A program made the translations under genes and the position numbers. Source: CALBTQ01 sp036725605 (GTDB lineage Bacteria; Lernaellota; Lernaellaia; Lernaellales; Lernaellaceae). Taken from it: a stretch of 64,000 nt of DNA. The notes below the pieces were generated by a model. It searched no databases, had not been told where the DNA came from, and saw only the letters and a program-made list of their open reading frames with translations. Below are positions 49,351-58,476 of the stretch, in pieces (positions within the stretch are counted from its first letter, which is position 1; each line of letters begins with the position of its first letter). The stretch spans positions 79,419-143,418 of the forward strand of contig DAIMDW010000013.1 of the NCBI GenBank assembly GCA_036725605.1. Reading direction: 5' to 3'.

Positions 49351-50733
49351 TCAGTCGGTGTTGAAGTCCAGGTCCTTCTTTTTGATCTTTTCGACCAGGG
49401 TGGTGCGCTTGAGGCCCAGGAGCTTGGCGGCGAGATTTTTATTGCCTCGCGCCTTGGTCATCGCGGCGAGAATCAACCGGTTTTCAAAATCGTTGACCAT
49501 GGTGTTGAAGTCCAGACCATCGTCGGGAATCTCCACCGTGTGGCCCATCACCTTCACCGCGCTGCGCTGGAATTTTTCCGGCAGATCGTCGAGTTTGATT
49601 TCGCCGATTTCGTTGAGAATGACCAACCGTTCGATCAGGTTTTCCAACTCGCGGACGTTGCCCGGCCAATCGTAGGTCTGGAAAGCGTCGATTACCTCGA
49701 TGCTCAGCGGCTTAATTTTGCGCTGCTTCTGGCGGCAGAACAGCTCGAGGAAATAGTTGGCCAGCAGCACGATGTCGTCGGTGCGCTCGCGTAGCGCCGG
49801 AATGTGAATGGGAATGACGCTCAACCGGTAATACAGGTCCTCGCGAAACAGGCGTTCGGCCACGCGCAGTTCCAGATCCTGGTTGGTGGCGGCGATAATG
49901 CGCACGTCGACCTTGCGCGTTTTGTTCGACCCGACCGGCTCAAACTCCTGCTCCTGAATCACGCGCAGCACCTTGACCTGCAACGAAGGACTCATGTCGC
50001 CGATTTCGTCGAGAAACAACGTGCCGCCGTTGGCCGCTTCGAAGCGCCCGATGCGGTTGGTCGTCGCGCCGGTAAACGCGCCTTTGACGTGCCCGAACAA
50101 TTCGCTTTCCAGCAGCGTCTCGGGAATGGCGCCGCAGTTGACCGGAATCAGGTACCGCTCTTTGCGGTTGGAGTTGTAGTGGATCGCCCGCGCGACCAAC
50201 TCCTTGCCGGTGCCCGAATCACCCTGAATCAACACGGTGGAATCGGAATCGGCCACCTTTTCGATCAACCGGAAGACGTCCTGCATCGGCTTGGAGTCGC
50301 CGATGATGTTTTCGAAACGATACTTGCGTTTGAGCTGCTTTTTAAGCGTGACGTTTTCGCTCTGCAGCACCTGGTATTCGATCGCCCGCTTGATGACCAG
50401 CCGGATTTCATCGAGCTCGTAGGGCTTGGAAACGTAGTCGAACGCGCCGAGCTTCATCGCCTGAATGGCGCTGCTGGTGGACGCGTAACCGGTGATGACG
50501 ATGCCCATGGTCGCCGGCGAAATCGCCTTGACCTCGCGCAGCAGATCGAGCCCGTCCATCTTCGGCATTTTCAGATCGGTGATCAACACGTCGTAGGGAT
50601 TGACCTGGAACATCTCCAGCGCCGCCATGCCGTCGGCCGATTCGTCCACCTCGAATCCCTCCAGACGCAGAAAACGGCTCAACGCCTCGCGCCCGGTCCT
50701 TTCGTCGTCGGCGATCAGTATGCGATTGCTCAC
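49351..50733 (-). CDS. sigma-54-dependent response regulator
   Basis: NtrC-type activator, 460 residues. Receiver with phosphoacceptor Asp53 (ITDLKMPKMDG), AAA+ with Walker A GDSGTGKE at 171-178 and GAFTGA at 218-223, Fis-type C-terminus (ARGNKNLAAKLLGLKRTTLVEKI). It is closely related in design to the activator encoded downstream but not identical, so each may serve its own step. It overlaps the upstream PilZ gene by four bases. No cognate kinase is adjacent; the REC-PAS-kinase at 54838 or the PAS kinase downstream are candidates. Confidence 0.9.
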   Translation of the reverse strand: MSNRILIADDERTGREALSRFLRLEGFEVDESADGMAALEMFQVNPYDVLITDLKMPKMDGLDLLREVKAISPATMGIVITGYASTSSAIQAMKLGAFDYVSKPYELDEIRLVIKRAIEYQVLQSENVTLKKQLKRKYRFENIIGDSKPMQDVFRLIEKVADSDSTVLIQGDSGTGKELVARAIHYNSNRKERYLIPVNCGAIPETLLESELFGHVKGAFTGATTNRIGRFEAANGGTLFLDEIGDMSPSLQVKVLRVIQEQEFEPVGSNKTRKVDVRIIAATNQDLELRVAERLFREDLYYRLSVIPIHIPALRERTDDIVLLANYFLELFCRQKQRKIKPLSIEVIDAFQTYDWPGNVRELENLIERLVILNEIGEIKLDDLPEKFQRSAVKVMGHTVEIPDDGLDFNTMVNDFENRLILAAMTKARGNKNLAAKLLGLKRTTLVEKIKKKDLDFNTD

Positions 50734-51335
50734 TTGTTACCGCCCGCTTGGATGGCTTCTTTGTTGCGGCGAAGCAACATGCGTTGGACATCGAAAACGC
50801 GTTTGACGATCCGGTCGCGATCGCTCGAATCCAGATCGACGAATTTTACGGCGACGCGATTGGTCTTCTCGCTGTTCCAGGCCGGGTCCTGCTTGTCGAC
50901 GCGCAGCACCTCGGCCAGCGTGATGATCGGCCGCGGCGGATAGGTCTGCAGGACGAACTCAAGGCGGATGACATCGCCGGCCGCGAACGTTTCGTCGCTG
51001 GGAAAGCGGATGCCCGTGGCGCTCATGTCCACCGGCTCGGGGGCGCCCCAGTTGTTTTCCACGTCTTTTTCCATCAGGTACATCATGATGGCGTCCAGCT
51101 TGGCTTCCAACGCCCGTAGCGCGGTGAGGACATTCTGGTTGGGCAGCTCGACGTGCTCGCGCATATCCTTGGCCATGCGCTCGGAGTGATAGACCGAATC
51201 GTCCAACCCCGACGTCAGGCGCTCCAAGGCGATTTGATCGAGCACCGCCTGTTTGGCTTCCTCGCTGATTCGGACCACCCGAAGGCGCACGAAATCACGC
51301 ACACGCACATCCTGGCGTTCCTTTTTGCTGTTCAT
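50730..51335 (-). CDS. PilZ domain protein
   Basis: 201-residue protein. The N-terminal 100 residues are helical and charged, with a long segment resembling regions that precede PilZ domains in deltaproteobacteria; the PilZ domain follows, with DMSATGIRF (DxSxxG motif) near 105 and DPAWNSEKTNRVAVKF near 155. The arginine motif is not clear, so ligand binding may be weak or altered. It is translated from an ATG behind GGAGG and overlaps the sigma-54 activator gene (ATGA). A link between cyclic di-GMP and flagellar transcription is suggested by this coupling. Confidence 0.78.
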   Translation of the reverse strand: MNSKKERQDVRVRDFVRLRVVRISEEAKQAVLDQIALERLTSGLDDSVYHSERMAKDMREHVELPNQNVLTALRALEAKLDAIMMYLMEKDVENNWGAPEPVDMSATGIRFPSDETFAAGDVIRLEFVLQTYPPRPIITLAEVLRVDKQDPAWNSEKTNRVAVKFVDLDSSDRDRIVKRVFDVQRMLLRRNKEAIQAGGNK

Positions 51336-51526
51336 GATGCCTCCACATCAAGCCAAATCGTTTGACAATGATGGGAGGGAGGTTAGCAGAGCGTCGAAAC
51401 GTTGACAAGGAAAAAATGCATTAGTTTCATTATATTGCAGCATTCAGACGAAAAACAACATTGCTTTGGAGGGCATAATGCTGTGATTTTTTTGAGGATA
51501 TCCGTCAATCTTTTGTCAATTTTTCG

Positions 51527-53041
51527 CTATTTGAGGAAATTGTCGATGTCATCGCCCATGCGATTGCATAAGTTGACGAAAGCCTTGACGATATTGCCGT
51601 CGAATTGATACCAGGCGTTGCGTTCGATTTCCGCGATCGCCACATCGTGCGACAAGCCTTTGCGGTACACACGATCCGAGGTCATCGCGTCGTAGGCGTC
51701 GGCCAGGCTGACGATGCGCGCCAGGAACGGAATGTCGCGCTCTTTGAGCCCGTCGGGATAACCCCGGCCGTCCCAACGCTCGTGGTGATGGCGAATGATC
51801 GCTTTTTCGTGCGGCAGCATGCCCAGCGGTTCGAGGATCCGCGCCCCGATCACCGGGTGCTGTTTGATGATCTCGAATTCGTCGTTGGTCAGGCGCCCCT
51901 TCTTTTGCAGGATCGCGTCGGAAATGCCGATCTTGCCGATGTCGTGCAGCATCGAGGCGAACTGAATGATCTCCATTTCCTCGCGCGTGCAGCGAATTTC
52001 CTTGGCGATGACCAGTGAAATCTTGGTCACGCGTTCGGAGTGCCGCTGCGTGTAGTTGTCCTTGGCTTCAATGGTGGACACCAGCGAGCGCAGCGTGTTG
52101 ACCAGGTTGGAATAGATCGTTTCGTACAGCGCGTTGTTTTCGATCACCAGGCTGGCTTTTTTCAGCAGCATGGAGATGAACGTGATGTCAGTTTCCTGGA
52201 ACGCGTCTTCCAGCCGCTTGTCCTCGATCGACAGCGCGCCGAAGTTCTCGCCGCGCACGAATAGTGGCGCCAGCAACAGCGACTCCACCTCGCGTTCGAC
52301 CGGCAGCAGTACGGAAAACGGTTTGATGTGTTCGATCTCGCCAAAAACCATCGGCGCGCGATTGATGGTCAGCAGGTCGGCGAATTTGTTCTCCAGCCGG
52401 AACGAAGCCGGGCGCGTTTCGCCTTTGAAGGTCGAATAGGTGTTTTTCAGGTAGTAGGTTTTGGTGTCGCGATCGAACAGATAAAAGGCGCTGCTGGTCG
52501 CTTCCACGATCTTGCAGGCCAACTCGGTCAGGTTGAGAAACAGTTCGTCGACGCCCTCGATGTTGTCGAGCACTTCGTTGATCGAATACATCACCGACAG
52601 GTCGCGCACTTTGCGTTCCAGGCGCTGATACAATTCGGTATTGCCCGGCGCTCCCTCGGTCTCCACGACCTGTTTCTTTTTGCTGAACAGATCGGAGATC
52701 GTCTGCTCGACATAATCAAAGCGGAACGGCTTGGTGATGAAGTCCACCGCGCCCTTTTTCATCGCCTCGATGGCGACCTGCATGTCGGCATAGCCGGTGA
52801 TCATGATGATGTTGGTATTGGGACGGAGTTCCTTGATCGCTTCCAGAAACTGGATCCCGTTCATATTGGGCATCATGATGTCGGAAACGACCACATCGTA
52901 GCTTTCGCTCTTGGCCCGGTCGAGGCCCTCGATTCCATCGGCGGCCCCGTCCACTTGATACCCTTTGTGTTTCAGATAAAGCGACAACGAACGGCGTACC
53001 GCTTCATCGTCCTCCACAATGAGTACTTTTTTTTCTTCCAT
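51527..53041 (-). CDS. REC-GAF-HD-GYP cyclic di-GMP phosphodiesterase response regulator
   Basis: 504-residue response regulator. Receiver (residues 3-120, phosphoacceptor Asp54), a GAF domain (about 150-310, with IVEATSSAFYLFDRD and LLAPLFVRGENFGALSIED), then an HD-GYP domain: RHSERVTKISLVIAKEI, HDIGKIGISDAIL and HHERWDGRGYPDGL carry the HD pair and the GYP motif. It would break down cyclic di-GMP in response to phosphorylation and a GAF ligand. Start taken at the ATG 30 bases in from a possible TTG that overlaps the upstream gene. It may feed the PilZ proteins nearby. Confidence 0.92.
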   Translation of the reverse strand: MEEKKVLIVEDDEAVRRSLSLYLKHKGYQVDGAADGIEGLDRAKSESYDVVVSDIMMPNMNGIQFLEAIKELRPNTNIIMITGYADMQVAIEAMKKGAVDFITKPFRFDYVEQTISDLFSKKKQVVETEGAPGNTELYQRLERKVRDLSVMYSINEVLDNIEGVDELFLNLTELACKIVEATSSAFYLFDRDTKTYYLKNTYSTFKGETRPASFRLENKFADLLTINRAPMVFGEIEHIKPFSVLLPVEREVESLLLAPLFVRGENFGALSIEDKRLEDAFQETDITFISMLLKKASLVIENNALYETIYSNLVNTLRSLVSTIEAKDNYTQRHSERVTKISLVIAKEIRCTREEMEIIQFASMLHDIGKIGISDAILQKKGRLTNDEFEIIKQHPVIGARILEPLGMLPHEKAIIRHHHERWDGRGYPDGLKERDIPFLARIVSLADAYDAMTSDRVYRKGLSHDVAIAEIERNAWYQFDGNIVKAFVNLCNRMGDDIDNFLK

Positions 53042-53067
53042 TCCGGAACGCCTTCCCTTTACATCGA

Positions 53068-53787
53068 TCAACTATTCAAAATCTTGCGCTTAAGTATCTT
53101 AAATTCTTGTTCGGTAATTGCGCCGTTTTTCCAAAGCTTAATCGCTTCTTTAATCTGCGAATAGGCCGGTTGATCCTCTTTCGGCTCTTCCTCCACCGGG
53201 CGATTGCTGGCAAATTGAAACGGAAACACTCGATCATGAAACCCACGCAACCGTTTCATATTATCCGTAATTTCCTGCTGCCGCTGCGCCAATTGCTTGT
53301 CGATTTCGGTTATCTTGTGTTCACCTTGCCGGCGATTGCGAGTCAGCTCTTCGATTTTGTTATACGCTTCCTCCAACTTGGCCAACAACTCTTCATTCAA
53401 CCGCTTGAGATTGATCCGTTCGCTGGCGTTCTTCAATGTAAGCTTGATCTCATCCAATTGGAACGGTTTGGTGATGTAATCATAAACGCCGTCGTGAATG
53501 GCGGCAAGGGCCGTATCCAAACTGGCGTAGCCGGTGATGATAATGACGACGGTCAGATCGTTTTTATTTTTGGCGGCGCGCAAGACGGCCAGACCGTCGC
53601 TGCCGGGCATGGCCAGGTCGGTCAAAACGATATCAAAACTGTGTTGTTGAATCAGTTCGATCGCCCGTTCGCCGTCCTCGGCGATGAGCACCTCGTAGTC
53701 TTCCGCCTCCAGCGCTTTTTGCAGCAGATAGCGATACATTCGCTCATCGTCAACCACCAATACTTTAAGTCGAAGCGCTGTTGCCAT
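53068..53787 (-). CDS. response regulator with coiled coil and SHOCT-like tail
   Basis: 239-residue protein. Receiver domain with phosphoacceptor Asp57 (VLTDLAMPGSDG), then a long coiled coil (LNEELLAKLEEAYNKIEELTRNRR and following, about 130-180) and a C-terminal SHOCT-type short segment IKEAIKLWKNGAITEQEFKILKRKIL. There is no DNA-binding or enzyme domain, so it likely acts by protein contact or oligomerisation. It is followed 26 bases on by the HD-GYP regulator. Confidence 0.8.
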   Translation of the reverse strand: MATALRLKVLVVDDERMYRYLLQKALEAEDYEVLIAEDGERAIELIQQHSFDIVLTDLAMPGSDGLAVLRAAKNKNDLTVVIIITGYASLDTALAAIHDGVYDYITKPFQLDEIKLTLKNASERINLKRLNEELLAKLEEAYNKIEELTRNRRQGEHKITEIDKQLAQRQQEITDNMKRLRGFHDRVFPFQFASNRPVEEEPKEDQPAYSQIKEAIKLWKNGAITEQEFKILKRKILNS

Positions 53788-53904
53788 CGTCTCGCCCCGT
53801 TATCGGCGAACCGTCAATACATTACAAAGATACCCTACCTTGGGCCTTTCCCCCAAAGCAGAGAAGATGTGCAAACTCTCTTGAAGCCGGTAAGAGTCTT
53901 GCCG

Positions 53905-54132
53905 TTACTCTTTCCGATAAGGCTCCAAGGCTTGTTCCTTAAACTTTTTAATCGCCTCGTCACCGGCGCGATCCAAGATATGTTTCTTCTTTCCTTCCGA
54001 TGAGATTTCCACGACATCCTTCGGAAGATTGGCGTTTTCCTGGCCTGTTGGCACATTCTGCGGGCGCCGGGTCTTCAATTGACGATTGTACGTCTGGATG
54101 ATGTTTTGAATCTGGTAAGAAGAAATGGTCAT
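53905..54132 (-). CDS. small FlgM-associated-like protein (DVU0524-like)
   Basis: 75-residue protein resembling the DVU0524 family, which is encoded near FlgM in sulfate-reducing deltaproteobacteria: MTISSYQIQNIIQTYNRQLKTR start and a conserved DVVEISSEGKKKHILDRAGDEAIKKFKEQ core (residues 37-65). Function is unclear; it might help control sigma-28. The ATG chosen matches the family start, though an upstream GTG would add 12 residues. No FlgM is recognised next to it. Confidence 0.6.
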   Translation of the reverse strand: MTISSYQIQNIIQTYNRQLKTRRPQNVPTGQENANLPKDVVEISSEGKKKHILDRAGDEAIKKFKEQALEPYRKE

Positions 54133-54218
54133 CTTCGTCGCACGCCTTTCGTCATATCGTACCAACACCTATCCTGGATATCGGTAAAAATGATGCCGCT
54201 CTTTAGAAAAGAATGTCG

Positions 54219-54824
54219 CTATTCGGAAAAATAAAACGACGATTCCAGCACCTGTTGCCATTGTTGCAGCAGGGGAGCCATCTCAAATTCCAAGATATCC
54301 GATAACAACACGTAATCACTGGATTCTTGACTCGCAAACAGCGCGCCGATCTGCTCGGCCGTCCGCCCGCCCAATTCCTGCAGGCGTCGTTCGTCGGGAA
54401 CGGTTTCCAACAGGTTCTTCGAAAATTGCATAACTTCCGTTACGTACTCCAGAAAGACATGCAATTTGTCAAGAACCATGCCCAATACTTCGTTCCCGGT
54501 TTCCAATTCACCGAGGCGAAATTGTTCGACGCAGCGGATCATTTCCTCTTGCAGCATCTGTAACAATTCCAGGCCGTCCGCGACGGCCCGACGAATGATC
54601 GTCTGCCCTTGCTCGATCACGATCTCGATCGTTTGGCCGGTTAAGCCATAGGGCGGAAACGCCTCGTCCGGCTCGGGAAACTCGATCAAATTGCCGTCAA
54701 GCAACACCTGCGAGATGATTCCCTGCCCTTGCAGATCATGTTGGTTAATCATGTCGAACAATTCACTCATCGTTGCGGGTGTTTTATCGGGAACAAAGGG
54801 TTGTCCATTGACTAAAATATTCAT
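54219..54824 (-). CDS. unknown flagellar-region protein
   Basis: 201-residue protein I do not recognise. The N-terminal 80 residues look like a small beta-grasp domain (MNILVNGQPFVPDKTPATM, then LLDGNLIEFPEPDEAFPPYGL); the remainder is amphipathic helix with a Leu-rich middle (ADGLELLQMLQEEMIRCVEQF). No signal or membrane segment. It begins 13 bases after the REC-PAS-kinase gene, so it probably belongs to that transcript. Coding use looks genuine. Confidence 0.6.
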   Translation of the reverse strand: MNILVNGQPFVPDKTPATMSELFDMINQHDLQGQGIISQVLLDGNLIEFPEPDEAFPPYGLTGQTIEIVIEQGQTIIRRAVADGLELLQMLQEEMIRCVEQFRLGELETGNEVLGMVLDKLHVFLEYVTEVMQFSKNLLETVPDERRLQELGGRTAEQIGALFASQESSDYVLLSDILEFEMAPLLQQWQQVLESSFYFSE

Positions 54825-54837
54825 CTATCTTCGTTTC

Positions 54838-56448
54838 TCATACGGTTATCGTTGCCGCCGACGGCAATTTGACCCGGAACGTCACGCCCGCGGCATCGTT
54901 GTTGGACACCTGAATCGAAGCATTGAGCTTCATGACGATCGAGTGCACCACCGCCAGCCCGAGCCCCTTGGTGCGTCCTTCGAAAAACGACAAGGGACCG
55001 CTAAAGGAATAAAACGGTTCGAACAAATGTTCAACCAGGCTCATCGGAATTTGCTCGCCGTCATCGACGACCTCGATCACCGCGCAATCGTCGGCGTCCA
55101 TAAAGGACCGAATGACGATCGTGCCGCTTTTGGGCATCGATTCGCGCGCGCTCATCAACAATTGCAACACGACCTGCTGCAACTGCCCCACATCGAACTC
55201 GATGGCGATTTCGGGCTCGATCTCCCGCACGATTTTGATCTGCTGCTTGTCGAAACGCCGCTCGACCAAGGTGATGACCTGATCGACCATCTCCTCGATT
55301 GTGATGTGCTCGATCTGGTTGGGCGGACGTCGCGAGAAGGTCAGCAGATCGCCGATGATCTTCTTGGCGCGCTCGCTGACCTCGAAGACGACCTCCACCG
55401 TTTTGCGGTAGTCGTCCATCTCCTCGGTCAGCTTAGCCAATTGCGCGAAGCCAAGGATGCCGCCGACCAGATTGTTGAATTCGTGCGCGACGCCGGCCGC
55501 CAGGTTGCCGATGACCGCCATCTTCTCGCTTTGCATCAACGCCAGGCGCATGTAGTGATCTTCGGTCTGATCGTAAATGAGCACCAGCGCCATGGCCTTG
55601 CCGTGCGGATCGTCCAAGGGAAACACGGCCACTTCCCAAACCCGGCTTTTTTCCGGATCCGAACCGCAGATGATTTCACCCAGCGGCACCGCGCGGCGCG
55701 TTTCCAGCACCTTGTCGATCGCATCGCCGATGCGCCGGCGCGCCTCTTCGCTACAGAAGGGAACGCGGCCGAACGAATGATTGAGCATTTCGTCGCGATG
55801 GAAATCCGAATGCGGCGGCATTTTGTTGATCGAGCGGATGATCAGATCGCCGTCCACAGTCATCAGACAAGCGGGAATGGTCTGTAAAATCGTGTCGGCA
55901 TATCGGCGCAGGTAGTCGGAACGGCTGATTTCCTCGGCCAGCTTGGCGTTGGCGTCCTGCAGATCCTCGTTGGCGTTGCGCAGTTCGATGTTGGCGCGCG
56001 CCACTTCCTCCTGCAAACGCTTGTTGGCCGCGACCAAGCGTTTGCGCGATATTTCATCGCCGATCACCGCGCGCAACTGGTCGATGTCCCACGGCTTGGT
56101 CAGATAGCGATGCACGTGCCCCTGGTTGATCGCGTCGATCGCCGCGGCCAGGTCCTCGTGCGCCGTGGTCAGGATGCGCACCACGTCCGGGTAACGCTCG
56201 AAGATGTGCGTGAGCAATTCCACGCCGCTCATGCCGGGCATGCGCTGGTCGGAAACGACCACATCGACTTCCTGTTGCTCCAGCATCTTCAGCGCTTCGG
56301 CGCCCGATGACACGGCCAGCACGTTGTAATCCTCATTGAAGACGCGCCGGAGAATTGTCCGCGCGTTTTCTTCGTCGTCCACCACCAGCAGCGTGGCCGC
56401 CACCGGTTTGCCGACGTTCAACTCAGGTTGATTTTCGTTTTTATCCAT
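54838..56448 (-). CDS. REC-PAS histidine kinase (hybrid, receiver first)
   Basis: 536-residue signalling protein with the receiver at the N-terminus (phosphoacceptor Asp67 in VVVSDQRMPGMSG), a coiled coil near 140-180, a PAS-type domain (TILQTIPACLMTVDGDLIIRSIN near 186), HisKA with His322 in GVAHEFNNLVGGILG and an HATPase domain (N box region MSARESMPKSG; GLGLAVVHSIV). A receiver-first order is typical of RpfC-independent sensors that take a signal from another kinase. ATG behind AGGACGAA overlaps the upstream epimerase gene by about 30 bases. Candidate partner of the sigma-54 activators. Confidence 0.88.
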   Translation of the reverse strand: MDKNENQPELNVGKPVAATLLVVDDEENARTILRRVFNEDYNVLAVSSGAEALKMLEQQEVDVVVSDQRMPGMSGVELLTHIFERYPDVVRILTTAHEDLAAAIDAINQGHVHRYLTKPWDIDQLRAVIGDEISRKRLVAANKRLQEEVARANIELRNANEDLQDANAKLAEEISRSDYLRRYADTILQTIPACLMTVDGDLIIRSINKMPPHSDFHRDEMLNHSFGRVPFCSEEARRRIGDAIDKVLETRRAVPLGEIICGSDPEKSRVWEVAVFPLDDPHGKAMALVLIYDQTEDHYMRLALMQSEKMAVIGNLAAGVAHEFNNLVGGILGFAQLAKLTEEMDDYRKTVEVVFEVSERAKKIIGDLLTFSRRPPNQIEHITIEEMVDQVITLVERRFDKQQIKIVREIEPEIAIEFDVGQLQQVVLQLLMSARESMPKSGTIVIRSFMDADDCAVIEVVDDGEQIPMSLVEHLFEPFYSFSGPLSFFEGRTKGLGLAVVHSIVMKLNASIQVSNNDAAGVTFRVKLPSAATITV

Positions 56449-57401
56449 TGTTTCGTCCTGTCGATGCCATCTTCGAGCGACACCCGCGGCCGCCAATTGA
56501 GCAGCCGTTGCGCCAATCGTGGATCGGCCTGAAGTTTCTGAATTTCCGCCTGCGGATGAATGTGCGGCACGTGCTCGATCCGCGCGGGATCGGCGCAGAT
56601 GGATGCCGCCAGTTCGTTGATCGTCACGTCGCGGCCGGTGCCCGCGTTGAGCACCCGCCCGACCGCCTCGTCGGCCATTGCCGCGCGCACGGTGAACGCG
56701 GCGCAATCCTCGACGTAGAGCAGGTCGCGCGTTTGCGTGCCGTCGCCGTAAATGCGCAACGGTTGGCCGGTCAGTTCGTTGTACAGGAAAATCGAAACCA
56801 CGCCGCCCTCGCCCGTGGACTTCTGGAACGGCCCGTAGGTGTTGAACGGCCGCAGCACCGCCGTGCGCATGCCGTAGGCGTGGTAATAGCTGATGGTCAT
56901 GTGTTCGGCGGAAAGCTTGGCCCCCGCATAGGGCGAAGCGGGCACGGTCGGATGATTTTCGTCGATGCCCGCCGCATCGGTCGAGCGCGCATAGACCATG
57001 CAGGTGCTCATCAACACGAATGCCGCTCCGGCCCGGCGCGCCTGCTCCAGCAGATAGAAGGCGCCGGCCACGTCGGCCTCGAACACGCCGGCCGGTTCGT
57101 CGATCGATTCCTGCACGTTGATTTTCGCCGCCAGGTGCAACACCAGATCGAAGTCGTGTTCGGCGAACAGCTCACCGAGCAGCTCGCGATCGCCCACGTC
57201 GCCTTCGACCAGCGGCGCCAGATTGGAATCGCCCGCGAACTCCGCCAGGTTCTCGCGGCTGCCGTTTTCCAGGTTGTCGAGCACGACCACCCGCGGCGGC
57301 GCAAAGCGGTGCTCGCCGCTGCCGCCGGCCAGCAGTTCGCGCACGACCCAGCGCCCGATGAAGCCGGCGCCGCCGGTTACCAGCACCGCGCGCGGCGTCA
57401 T
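56418..57401 (-). CDS. NAD-dependent epimerase/dehydratase (SDR)
   Basis: Extended short-chain dehydrogenase, 327 residues, acting on a nucleotide sugar. NAD motif GGAGFIG at residues 10-16; catalytic region STCMVYARSTDAAGIDENHPTVPASPYAGAKLSAEH with Ser and the Tyr-x3-Lys (YAGAK) pair; later FNTYGPFQKS and DGTQTRDLLYVEDC are typical of epimerases. GGAGGAG precedes the ATG. It overlaps the upstream dehydratase by four bases and forms a sugar-modification set with it and a methylase. Exact sugar unknown. Confidence 0.85.
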   Translation of the reverse strand: MTPRAVLVTGGAGFIGRWVVRELLAGGSGEHRFAPPRVVVLDNLENGSRENLAEFAGDSNLAPLVEGDVGDRELLGELFAEHDFDLVLHLAAKINVQESIDEPAGVFEADVAGAFYLLEQARRAGAAFVLMSTCMVYARSTDAAGIDENHPTVPASPYAGAKLSAEHMTISYYHAYGMRTAVLRPFNTYGPFQKSTGEGGVVSIFLYNELTGQPLRIYGDGTQTRDLLYVEDCAAFTVRAAMADEAVGRVLNAGTGRDVTINELAASICADPARIEHVPHIHPQAEIQKLQADPRLAQRLLNWRPRVSLEDGIDRTKQWIKTKINLS

Positions 57402-58441
57402 GCGTTCTCCTCCGTTTTCGCCTCGGGCAAATGGAGATTCTGCGCCAGCAGCAAGTCGCGCAGCGCCTCTTTGCTCATGGGCTGCTCGCTGTCGCTGGTG
57501 TAGGTGGCCACCTTGATCGGCGTGCCCGTTTCGCGGCAGTTGGACGTGCCGATGTGCGGCCGGATCAAAAAGTAATCGCCCGCGTCGAAGGTTCGCGACG
57601 ATTCCTCGAGCGTCACCAGTTCTTCGTACAGTTTTTCGCCGGCGCGCGGACCGACGATGCGCAGGTGTTCGTCGTCCACCGGCACGCCGTGCATGGACAA
57701 GAGCACCTCGGCCAGATCGACGATGCGGATGATCGGCATCTTGCGAATGAGCACCTCGCCGCCGTCGCACAGGCGCAGCGAGGCCATCAGCAACTCGATG
57801 CTGTCGGCGAGCGTGATGATGAAGCGGGTCATGCCCGCGTCGGTCACTTCGATCGGCAAACCGCTTTGGATGCGGTCCAGGAACGTGGGCACGACCGAGC
57901 CCGACGAACCCATCACGTTGCCGAAGCGCACCGAGGAAAACACCGTGTCGCGGCGGCCCTTGTAGAAATCGGCGGCGATCATCAATTTTTCGGCCATCAA
58001 CTTGCTCGCGCCCATCGCGTTGGCCGGATTGACCGCCTTGTCGGTGCTGGTGAACACCACGCGCTTCACGTTGTGGTACAGCGCGACGTCGATCACGTTC
58101 TGCGTGCCGACGATGTTGGTCTTGATCGCCTCGAAGGGGTTGTACTCGCAGCTTTCCACGTGCTTGAGCGCCGCGAGGTGAAAGACGATGTCCACGTCTT
58201 CCATCGCGCGCTTGAGGCGTTCGGGATCGCGGGCGTCGCCGACGAAAAACCGCATGTTCGGCACGTCGCGCATGTGGTGGCGCATGAAATACTGCTTGTT
58301 CTCGTCGCGCGAAAACACGCGAATGGCGCGCGGTCGGTACGGCAGCAGGCGCTCGATCAACGCCCGGCCGATCGTCCCCGTGCCGCCGGTGATGAATACG
58401 ATTTTATCGCGCACCAGATTGTCGTATGCGGCTTCGCTCAT
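57398..58441 (-). CDS. FlaA1/PseB/CapD-type UDP-sugar 4,6-dehydratase
   Basis: 347-residue nucleotide-sugar dehydratase of the short FlaA1/PseB/CapD form. NAD motif GGTGTIG near 18; FVGDARDPERLKRAM near 66; ESCEYNPFEAIKTNIVGTQN near 102 and the active-site STDKAVNPANAMGASKLMAEKLM (TDK...K pair) near 125-145; NVMGSSGSVVPTFLDRI near 170. The first step of pseudaminic-type or UDP-QuiNAc-type sugars. With the pseudaminic-associated methylase next to it and flagellin near by, flagellin glycosylation is a likely use; capsule synthesis is the alternative. Confidence 0.85.
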   Translation of the reverse strand: MSEAAYDNLVRDKIVFITGGTGTIGRALIERLLPYRPRAIRVFSRDENKQYFMRHHMRDVPNMRFFVGDARDPERLKRAMEDVDIVFHLAALKHVESCEYNPFEAIKTNIVGTQNVIDVALYHNVKRVVFTSTDKAVNPANAMGASKLMAEKLMIAADFYKGRRDTVFSSVRFGNVMGSSGSVVPTFLDRIQSGLPIEVTDAGMTRFIITLADSIELLMASLRLCDGGEVLIRKMPIIRIVDLAEVLLSMHGVPVDDEHLRIVGPRAGEKLYEELVTLEESSRTFDAGDYFLIRPHIGTSNCRETGTPIKVATYTSDSEQPMSKEALRDLLLAQNLHLPEAKTEENA

Positions 58442-58476
58442 GCAGGCGCCCCCAAATGATCGTAGCGGATCGGCGA

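Noticed and set aside
49320..49357. Terminator after the sigma-54 activator (CACCGAC / GTCGGTG)
   Set aside because: The loop is long, one arm lies in the coding end and the T-run is about 15 bases away, so I do not call it.
53830..53870. Hairpin TTGGG/CCCAA after the REC-SHOCT region
   Set aside because: Stem of only five bases and no T-run.
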